Shown: one piece after another, positions 1-5,065 of the stretch | Layout of the letters: each line of letters starts with the position of its first letter | Position numbering within the stretch: the stretch's first letter is position 1 | NCBI GenBank assembly: GCA_903927495.1 | Contig: CAIYNH010000752.1 | Location: 1-5,065 of the forward strand | DNA: 5,065 bases | From: an uncultured beta proteobacterium | Lineage (GTDB): Bacteria > Pseudomonadota > Gammaproteobacteria > Burkholderiales > Burkholderiaceae_C | Reading direction: 5' to 3' | Notes under the pieces: generated by a model | Told to the model about the DNA's origin: nothing | The model's input: the letters and a program-made list of their open reading frames with translations, nothing else | The model's database searches: none | Program-made: the position numbers and the translations under genes

Positions 1-2700
1 CTGGGCTTGTACTACACCACTCGCGACCGCATCAACGGTAAAGGTGAAGGCTTGATTTTTGCCGACGTTGGTGAAGTTCAGCGCGCCTTTGATGCCGGTG
101 AAGTCGAGATGAGTGCACGCATCAATGTGCGACTGACCGAGTACACCAGAGACAAGGAAAGTGGCGAACTGGTGCCGTCGACAAAGCTATGGGAAACCAC
201 AGCGGGGCGGGCCCTGCTGTCGGAAATTTTGCCCAAAGGATTGCCCTTCGCCAACATCAACAAGGCATTGAAGAAGAAGGAAATCTCGAAACTGATCAAC
301 GTCTCATTCCGTAAATGTGGTCTGAAAGAAACGGTGGTGTTTGCCGACAAACTATTGCAATACGGCTTTCGTCTGGCGACACGAGCTGGCATTTCCATCT
401 CGATCGAAGACATGTTGGTGCCAACCGAGAAGCCCGGCATCATTGAGCGGGCAGAAAACGAGGTCAAGGAAATTGCCCAGCAATACACCTCAGGCTTGGT
501 AACAGCGGGTGAGCGTTACAACAAGGTTGTCGATATCTGGGGCAAGGCAGGCGACGAAGTATCCAAGGTGATGATGGGTCAACTCTCCAAGGAAACTGTG
601 ATTGACCGCCATGGCAATCGGGTACCGCAAGAATCGTTTAATTCGATTTATATGATGGCTGATTCGGGTGCTCGAGGTTCCGCGGCACAGATTCGACAAG
701 TTGCCGGTATGCGGGGTTTGATGGCCAAACCTGACGGCTCGATCATCGAGACACCCATTACCGCGAATTTCCGCGAAGGTCTGAACGTGCTGGAGTACTT
801 TATTTCTACTCACGGCGCACGCAAAGGCTTGGCAGACACAGCGCTAAAAACCGCCAACTCAGGTTATCTGACACGTCGCCTGGTTGATGTTACGCAAGAT
901 TTGGTGGTGACAGAGCAGGATTGCGGAACTCACGGTGGCTATCTCATGCGGGCGATCGTTGAGGGCGGTGAGGTCATCGAATCTCTGAGGGATCGAATTC
1001 TTGGGCGCACCGCAGCAGATGACATCTTGCATCCTGAAGATAGATCGGTGCTGGCTAAAGCAGGTCAAATGCTCGATGAAGACCTGATTGAAGAGCTTGA
1101 AATTTGTGGAGTGGATGAAGTCAAGGTTCGTACAGCGCTGACTTGTGAGACTCGTTTTGGTATTTGTGCGACCTGTTACGGTCGTGATTTGGGTCGTGGC
1201 GGCTTGGTAAATGGTGGCGAAGCTGTGGGTGTTATTGCGGCACAGTCGATTGGCGAGCCCGGCACCCAGTTGACCATGCGCACCTTCCACATCGGTGGTG
1301 CAGCATCACGTGCGGCCGTCGCGTCGAGCGTTGAAGCCAAATCCAATGGCAACATTGGCTTTAACGCCACCATGCGCTACGTGACCAACGGCAAAGCCGA
1401 ACTGGTGGTTATTTCCCGATCTGGCGAAATCGTTATTCACGATGAGCATGGTCGTGAACGTGAACGTCACAAAGTTCCTTATGGTGCAGTGCTGACCATC
1501 AAACCTGATCAGGCGATCAAGGCTGGCACGATTTTGGCCAACTGGGATCCGTTGACGCGTCCAATCATTACAGAATACGCAGGAAAAGCCCGCTTCGAGA
1601 ACGTCGAAGAGGGCCTGACTGTTGCCAAACAGGTTGACGAGGTGACGGGTTTGTCGACGTTGGTGGTGATTGATCCGAAGCGCCGTGGTTCTGCCAAAGT
1701 GGTTCGTCCACAGGTCAAGCTGATTGATGCTATTGGCAACGAAGTCAAAATTCCTGGTACTGATCACTCGGTGACGATTGGTTTCCCAGTCGGCGCTTTG
1801 GTGCAGGTGCGTGATGGGCAAGATGTAGGTCCGGGCGAAGTGCTGGCGCGTATTCCGGTCGAAGGGCAAAAAACCCGCGACATCACCGGAGGCTTGCCTC
1901 GTGTGGCCGAATTGTTTGAAGCCCGTTCGCCCAAAGACAAGGGTGTTTTGGCAGAGATGACCGGAACGATCTCTTTTGGTAAAGAAACCAAGGGCAAGAT
2001 TCGCCTGCAAATCACCGATCCGGAGGGAAAAGTCTGGGAAGAACTGGTGCCGAAAGAGAAGAACATCCTGGTGCATGAAGGGCAAGTCGTTAACAAAGGC
2101 GAGTCCGTGGTGGATGGTCCGGCTGACCCGCAGGACATCTTGCGTCTGCTGGGTGCTGAAGAGTTGGCGCGTTACATCGTTGACGAAGTTCAGGACGTTT
2201 ATCGCTTGCAAGGTGTGAAAATCAACGACAAGCACATTGAAGTGATTGTGCGGCAGATGCTGCGCCGTGTGGTGGTAGAGAGTGCCGGTGACTCCACCTA
2301 CATCGTCGGTGAACAAGTTGAACGCTCTGAAATGCTCAATACCAACGATGCGCTGCGTGCCAAAGACAAGATCCCAGCTACCTTTACCAATTTGTTGTTG
2401 GGTATTACCAAAGCCTCGCTGTCCACCGATAGCTTTATCAGCGCGGCATCCTTCCAGGAAACCACCCGCGTGCTGACTGAAGCCGCCATCATGGGCAAAC
2501 GTGATGAGTTGCGTGGCTTGAAAGAAAACGTTATTGTGGGTCGTTTGATCCCCGCAGGTACGGGTATGGCATATCACGAAGCACGCAAGGCGCGCGAGAA
2601 CATGGATGATGCCGAGCGCCGTGCCATTGCCGATGCTGAGGCTGCAGAGTTGGCGCTGGCGAGTGAGGCGAGCCAGGGAGAGGGTGTAGAAACCGAGTAA
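1..2700 (+). CDS. rpoC: DNA-directed RNA polymerase beta' subunit, C-terminal part (5' end cut by window edge)
   Basis: Beta' forms the catalytic cleft of RNA polymerase with beta. The frame is open from base 1, so the true start lies outside; the first codon aligns with about E. coli residue 507 and the 899 codons end near 1405 (E. coli has 1407). The catalytic NADFDGD loop and first zinc site are therefore upstream. Seen here, in order: the F-loop region (about 634-780); the bridge helix (about 784-891); second zinc site cysteines at codons 308, 382, 389 and 392, spaced exactly as E. coli C814/C888/C895/C898; the first trigger-loop helix with Gln, Met, Arg and His at codons 423, 426, 427 and 430 (E. 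coli Q929, M932, R933, H936); the SI3 insertion of about 190 residues typical of proteobacteria (about 1300-1875); the second trigger-loop helix ([16 protein letters not shown], from 1879); the conserved C-terminal region [19 protein letters not shown] (2431-2487); and an acidic, Ala/Glu-rich tail. No frameshift or lost key residue is visible. A terminator follows the stop. Confidence 0.98.
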   Translation: MGLYYTTRDRINGKGEGLIFADVGEVQRAFDAGEVEMSARINVRLTEYTRDKESGELVPSTKLWETTAGRALLSEILPKGLPFANINKALKKKEISKLINVSFRKCGLKETVVFADKLLQYGFRLATRAGISISIEDMLVPTEKPGIIERAENEVKEIAQQYTSGLVTAGERYNKVVDIWGKAGDEVSKVMMGQLSKETVIDRHGNRVPQESFNSIYMMADSGARGSAAQIRQVAGMRGLMAKPDGSIIETPITANFREGLNVLEYFISTHGARKGLADTALKTANSGYLTRRLVDVTQDLVVTEQDCGTHGGYLMRAIVEGGEVIESLRDRILGRTAADDILHPEDRSVLAKAGQMLDEDLIEELEICGVDEVKVRTALTCETRFGICATCYGRDLGRGGLVNGGEAVGVIAAQSIGEPGTQLTMRTFHIGGAASRAAVASSVEAKSNGNIGFNATMRYVTNGKAELVVISRSGEIVIHDEHGRERERHKVPYGAVLTIKPDQAIKAGTILANWDPLTRPIITEYAGKARFENVEEGLTVAKQVDEVTGLSTLVVIDPKRRGSAKVVRPQVKLIDAIGNEVKIPGTDHSVTIGFPVGALVQVRDGQDVGPGEVLARIPVEGQKTRDITGGLPRVAELFEARSPKDKGVLAEMTGTISFGKETKGKIRLQITDPEGKVWEELVPKEKNILVHEGQVVNKGESVVDGPADPQDILRLLGAEELARYIVDEVQDVYRLQGVKINDKHIEVIVRQMLRRVVVESAGDSTYIVGEQVERSEMLNTNDALRAKDKIPATFTNLLLGITKASLSTDSFISAASFQETTRVLTEAAIMGKRDELRGLKENVIVGRLIPAGTGMAYHEARKARENMDDAERRAIADAEAAELALASEASQGEGVETE

Positions 2701-2721
2701 TTGTTGCTTCTTATTTTATAG

Positions 2722-2759
2722 CGCCTCATGCCCTTCAAGTAACGGCTTGAGGCGTTTTT
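2722..2759 (+). terminator. Rho-independent terminator after rpoC
   Basis: CGCCTCA (2722-2728) pairs with TGAGGCG (2748-2754), seven base pairs. After a T/T mismatch, GCC (2730-2732) pairs with GGC (2744-2746), leaving an 11-base loop. Five T residues follow directly (2755-2759), then ATAT. The stem begins 21 bases after the rpoC stop. This is the standard intrinsic terminator form and should end the rpoBC transcript. The T-tract ends only four bases before the first possible rsmB start codon, so the hairpin also occupies the rsmB leader. Confidence 0.85.
2749..2752 (+). promoter_or_regulatory. Candidate Shine-Dalgarno for the ATG start of rsmB, inside the terminator stem
   Basis: GAGG lies 11 bases before ATG 2764, within usable but long range. 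It belongs to the 3' arm of the terminator hairpin, so in any transcript reading through from rpoC it would be paired and poorly available. I see nothing better for this ATG. It may simply be terminator sequence with no role in translation. Confidence 0.35.
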
Positions 2760-2763
2760 ATAT

Positions 2764-4089
2764 ATGACGTTCAACAACGCGGAGCAAGCTTTGTGGCGAC
2801 AGTTGCGAGCTGCAGCAGGTGTCCTGCAAGCTATACGCGCGGGAGCGTCAGGCACTGCAGTACTTGATGCTGTGGACCAGGCTTTACGCCCTGGCGTTCA
2901 GGCTTTGACATTTCTGGCACTGCGTTCACTAGGGCGCGCTCAAGCACTGCGTGCGCTGCTCGCACCGCGCACACCACCTGCTGCAGTGGATGCCCTGCTG
3001 TGCATAGCACTGGCATTGCTGTGGCGCAAGGGCGATGCGCACTACGATGACTTCACTTTGGTAAATCAAACAGTTGAGGCTGCTAAAAAGAGTCCAATGT
3101 GCAAGGCTCAGGCACCTTTTATCAACGCCTGTCTGCGTCGTTTTTTACGTGAACGCGAGGCCTTGGTGGCTCAGTCTGAGCGTGACCCTGTCGCTGTCTG
3201 GAATCACCCTGTTTGGTGGATTGAACAGATCAAGGCGGATTGGCCAGCGCAATGGCAAGCTATTTTGGCCGCAAACGATCGTCATGCGCCGATGGTGTTG
3301 CGTGTGAACTCACGAAAGACAACGGTACCCGGCTATTTGGAACTGCTTGCGAAAGCGGGTATCTCGGCAAAACCGGTGGGGCAATATGGCGTAGTGTTGA
3401 CATCGGCCCGTGCAGTTCAAAATATACCTGGATTTGCTGATGGATTGGTGTCGGTGCAAGATGGTGCAGCACAATTGGCAGCCCCTTTGCTGTTATCGGG
3501 TCTGCGTGGCAACGCCCCCTTGCGGGTTTTGGACGCGTGTGCGGCACCCGGAGGGAAAACTGCGCATTTGTTGGAATTGACCAATCTGGAAGTGATTGCG
3601 CTGGACGTTGACTCAAGACGGTGCGGGCGTATTCATGAAACCTTGCAACGACTTGGCCTTCACGCCAACGTGGTGGCAGCAAATGCTCTTGAGATCGGCA
3701 CTTGGTGGGATGATCGACCGTTTGATGCCATTTTGCTTGATGCCCCATGCTCTGCATCTGGTGTGGTGCGAAGGCATCCCGACATTCGGTGGCTTCGGCG
3801 CCAGAGCGATGTTGCACAGTTGGCCTTGATTCAAGCAAAACTCCTGTCAGCGCTATGGCCCTTGCTCAAGCCCGGTGGGCGACTGCTGTACTGCACCTGC
3901 TCGGTTTTTCGGGCCGAGGGTGAAAATCAAATCAAGGCGTTTGTTGCTAGCAACAGCAATGCCTGTTTGCTGGCATCACCGGGCCATTTGTTACCAAAAA
4001 GCAGCGTTCCAGTCGACGCACTAACGGACAATATTGCGGATGACCCTGATGGTTTTTATTACGCTTTGCTTGAGAAGTCAGCGCCATAA
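2764..4089 (+). CDS. rsmB: 16S rRNA (cytosine-967-C5)-methyltransferase RsmB
   Basis: RsmB (Sun/Fmu) uses S-adenosylmethionine to methylate C967 of 16S rRNA in the cytoplasm. The 441 residues compare with 429 in E. coli. Residues about 10-140 form the NusB-like RNA-binding domain, with VNQTVEAAKK and INACLRRFLRERE resembling the family's VEGAIAIKR and INGVLRQF blocks. A linker with WNHP (146-149) and a LRVNSRKT-type strand follows. The Rossmann methyltransferase domain fills about 240-441: SAM loop VLDACAAPGGKT (255-266), acidic DVD (281-283), LLDAPCSASGVVRRHPDI with Cys329, and YCTCSV with Cys379, the expected catalytic nucleophile (E. coli C375). The C-terminal DGFYYALLEK is typical. Asn307 replaces the usual Asp of the GDA/GDG motif. 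ATG 2764 is the earliest start possible after the in-frame stop at 2740; TTG 2791 has a better ribosome site and is a real alternative. The terminator just upstream implies its own, unseen promoter or read-through. The 3' end overlaps the DUF4390 gene. Confidence 0.95.
   Translation: MTFNNAEQALWRQLRAAAGVLQAIRAGASGTAVLDAVDQALRPGVQALTFLALRSLGRAQALRALLAPRTPPAAVDALLCIALALLWRKGDAHYDDFTLVNQTVEAAKKSPMCKAQAPFINACLRRFLREREALVAQSERDPVAVWNHPVWWIEQIKADWPAQWQAILAANDRHAPMVLRVNSRKTTVPGYLELLAKAGISAKPVGQYGVVLTSARAVQNIPGFADGLVSVQDGAAQLAAPLLLSGLRGNAPLRVLDACAAPGGKTAHLLELTNLEVIALDVDSRRCGRIHETLQRLGLHANVVAANALEIGTWWDDRPFDAILLDAPCSASGVVRRHPDIRWLRRQSDVAQLALIQAKLLSALWPLLKPGGRLLYCTCSVFRAEGENQIKAFVASNSNACLLASPGHLLPKSSVPVDALTDNIADDPDGFYYALLEKSAP
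2781..2784 (+). promoter_or_regulatory. Shine-Dalgarno-like GGAG favouring an internal TTG start of rsmB
   Basis: GGAG sits six bases before TTG 2791, which is in frame with rsmB. Starting there would remove nine residues (through Ala9) and give a protein beginning with Trp-Arg-Gln-Leu after the initiator Met. The conserved NusB-like domain begins at about this point, so neither start damages the fold. Its position beyond the terminator hairpin makes it accessible. The Glu-Gln coding sequence could produce GGAG by chance. Confidence 0.4.
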
Positions 4090-4681
4090 GTGGCTAGTCT
4101 GGCTGATCAGTGTTGCCATGCTGGGCTTCACTGCTGATGTAGTGCGGGCGCAAGCATCACTGTCAGATGCTACCGTGCTCAAGCTGGAGCGCTTCGATGA
4201 GGGACTGTGGCTGACGACGCAACTAAAATTTGAGTTGCCCGCCGTAGTTGAGGATGCCCTGCAAAAAGGTATTCCGATCTTCTTTATTCTTGAAGCAGAT
4301 CTGTTGCGCGAGCGCTGGTACTGGAGCAGCAAAAAAATCAGCTCAGTGCAAAAACACATACGGCTTGCCTACCAGCCGCTGACACGGCGTTGGCGGGTCA
4401 ATGTAGCCTCCGGGGAAATCACTGAGTTCGCGCTGGGCTTGTCGCTGAACCAGAATTTTGATTCCCTGTATGAAGCATTGACCTCGGTTCGACGCGTTAC
4501 CCGCTGGAAGATTGCAGACACCGCTGATATTGATCCGGGTGCCAAACACTTGGTTGAATTTCGCTTTCGCCTGGATATGACGCAACTGCCGCGTCCCTTA
4601 CAAATTGGTACTTTAGGTCAGTCCGACTGGTCGATTTCACTTTCGGCTACTCAGCCAATCAATGGTGACTTGGGCAAATGA
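4049..4681 (+). CDS. DUF4390 family secreted protein of unknown function
   Basis: No biochemical role is known to me. From ATG 4049 the product has 210 residues. The N-terminus is a likely Sec signal: a basic stretch RSQRHK (9-14), a hydrophobic core from Trp15 to about Phe27, and an A-Q-A cleavage site ending at Ala36; there is no lipobox. The mature part carries the family pattern I recognise as DUF4390: ELPAVVEDALQKGIPIFFI, RWYW (89-92), LAYQPLTRRWRVN (106-118), NQNFDSL (134-140), FRFRLDMTQLPRPLQIG ending at 187, and SDW (192-194). It looks mostly beta-stranded and soluble. The start is unsettled: ATG 4049 has a weak GGA eight bases upstream; ATG 4040 and TTG 4034 are also in frame; TTG 4070 would give the most ordinary signal peptide but has no visible ribosome site. 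Every option overlaps rsmB, by 20 to 56 bases. The stop overlaps the ntrY start, which suggests a periplasmic or envelope role tied to that sensor, though this is inference from position. Confidence 0.85.
   Translation: MVFITLCLRSQRHKWLVWLISVAMLGFTADVVRAQASLSDATVLKLERFDEGLWLTTQLKFELPAVVEDALQKGIPIFFILEADLLRERWYWSSKKISSVQKHIRLAYQPLTRRWRVNVASGEITEFALGLSLNQNFDSLYEALTSVRRVTRWKIADTADIDPGAKHLVEFRFRLDMTQLPRPLQIGTLGQSDWSISLSATQPINGDLGK
4664..4668 (+). promoter_or_regulatory. Ribosome binding site for the sensor kinase start
   Basis: GGTGA, complementary to the 16S anti-Shine-Dalgarno region, lies nine bases before ATG 4678, inside the end of the DUF4390 gene. Together with the ATGA overlap at 4678-4681 it fixes the kinase start and suggests translational coupling. 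Confidence 0.5.
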
Positions 4682-5065
4682 GCCTGACCACGGGTTTCGG
4701 GGCAAGTTCTGTGAAGAGTTCACAGGCGTTTCGGTGGACTGTTGGATTGGGCTTGACCGCTATGGTGGCGGTTGGTTTGGTGCTGCTGTTTCTATTGATG
4801 CAGGCTACCTCCAATCGCGATTTATACGAACAGAATTACACACGATTATTCGCCGTCAACGTGGTTGTTGCGCTGATGTTGCTGGCAGTCATCGGCTGGA
4901 TTGCCCTACGGCTTATCAAGCGTCTGTATCAGAAGAAATTTGGCAGCCGACTATTGGTCAAACTGGCGGCAGTATTTGCACTAGCCGGCTTCGCGCCTGG
5001 TGTACTCATTTACGTGGTGTCCTACCAATTTGTATCGCGCTCTATCGAGAGCTGGTTTGATGTCA
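4678..5065 (+). CDS. ntrY: NtrY-type membrane sensor histidine kinase, N-terminal 129 residues (3' end cut by window edge)
   Basis: NtrY is the inner-membrane kinase of the NtrYX two-component system, linked in various proteobacteria to nitrogen metabolism, redox response and envelope state. The frame runs from ATG 4678 to the window edge with no stop. Three hydrophobic segments are visible: about 22-43, 58-77 and 96-118. Loops fit the positive-inside rule: a short outer loop with Asn, Asp and Glu (44-57), then a strongly basic inner loop RLIKRLYQKKFGSR (78-91). The third helix, with FAPG (105-108), leads into SRSIESWFDV (120-129), the stretch I recognise at the membrane exit of betaproteobacterial NtrY before the extracytoplasmic sensor domain. 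The HAMP, PAS and kinase domains would lie outside the window, so the kinase identity rests on this N-terminal match and on gene order. The start overlaps the DUF4390 stop by four bases (ATGA). An ntrX response regulator would be expected further downstream. Confidence 0.82.
   Translation, partial: MSLTTGFGASSVKSSQAFRWTVGLGLTAMVAVGLVLLFLLMQATSNRDLYEQNYTRLFAVNVVVALMLLAVIGWIALRLIKRLYQKKFGSRLLVKLAAVFALAGFAPGVLIYVVSYQFVSRSIESWFDV
4709..4725 (+). repeat. Short perfect inverted repeat near the 5' end of ntrY
   Basis: CTGTGAA (4709-4715) and TTCACAG (4719-4725) are exact reverse complements separated by GAG. In RNA this is a seven-pair hairpin with a three-base loop about 30 bases into the ntrY reading frame. 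The half sites resemble the TGTGA/TCACA of CRP sites, but the spacing is five rather than six bases. An inverted repeat of this size is expected by chance in a few kilobases, so the structure is real but a function is not shown. Confidence 0.45.

Noticed and set aside
1..12. TTG at base 7 as a start codon for the first gene
   Set aside because: The reading frame is open to the window edge, and the sequence at this point matches the interior of beta' at about E. coli residue 509, so this is an internal leucine codon.
1306..2577. A 423-codon open frame on the reverse strand opposite rpoC
   Set aside because: Its product is rich in His, Phe, Gln, Asn and Thr, resembles no family I know, and lies wholly opposite conserved rpoC codons. 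Long antisense frames are a usual by-product of codon bias in highly expressed genes.
2701..2763. A promoter for rsmB in the intergenic gap
   Set aside because: TATAGC (2717-2722) and TATATG (2761-2766) are -10-like, but neither has a matching -35 hexamer at 16-18 bases, and most of the gap is taken by the terminator.
3260..3838. A 192-codon reverse-strand frame opposite rsmB
   Set aside because: It lies opposite the conserved methyltransferase core, has a low-complexity His/Pro/Arg-rich composition, and has no recognisable domain.
4710..4724. A possible CRP-like operator (TGTGA and TCACA half sites)
   Set aside because: The half sites are five bases apart instead of six, and the site is inside the coding sequence, downstream of any plausible promoter for ntrY.
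4662..5060. A 132-codon forward frame starting near the end of the DUF4390 gene
   Set aside because: It is out of frame with the NtrY reading from ATG 4678, which gives three clean membrane helices and known NtrY sequence. This frame gives a Cys/Trp-rich product without recognisable features.

Overview
The window reads as an ordinary chromosomal segment of a betaproteobacterium, most likely of the order Burkholderiales. The RsmB N-terminus looks Comamonadaceae-like to me, but that is from memory and was not searched. Three things point this way. RpoC aligns closely with proteobacterial beta' and carries the SI3 insertion. RsmB is followed by a DUF4390 secreted protein and an NtrY-type sensor kinase, a gene order I associate with Burkholderiales. 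Base composition looks moderate, about half G+C or slightly more by eye.

Layout, all on the + strand with almost no non-coding DNA: (1) 1-2700 is the C-terminal two thirds of rpoC, cut by the left window edge. (2) 2701-2763 is the only intergenic gap; it holds a clear hairpin-plus-T-tract terminator ending next to the following gene. (3) 2764-4089 is rsmB, the 16S rRNA m5C967 methyltransferase. (4) About 4049-4681 is a DUF4390 protein with a signal peptide; it overlaps the end of rsmB. (5) 4678 to the right edge is the start of a membrane histidine kinase matching NtrY, joined to the DUF4390 gene by an ATGA stop/start overlap.

The terminator closes the RNA polymerase operon. The rsmB, DUF4390 and ntrY genes are packed with overlapping ends, which suggests one transcript with coupled translation. 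RsmB modifies the ribosome in the cytoplasm. The DUF4390 protein should be exported, and NtrY starts with three membrane segments leading to an extracytoplasmic sensor domain, so the last two products plausibly meet at the outer face of the inner membrane.

I see no mobile element, CRISPR array, tRNA or rRNA gene, or phage gene. Long reverse-strand reading frames opposite rpoC and rsmB look like coding-strand shadows. The points most worth a second look are the terminator/start arrangement in front of rsmB, the uncertain starts of rsmB and of the DUF4390 gene, the DUF4390-NtrY pairing, and an Asp-to-Asn change in the SAM site of RsmB.
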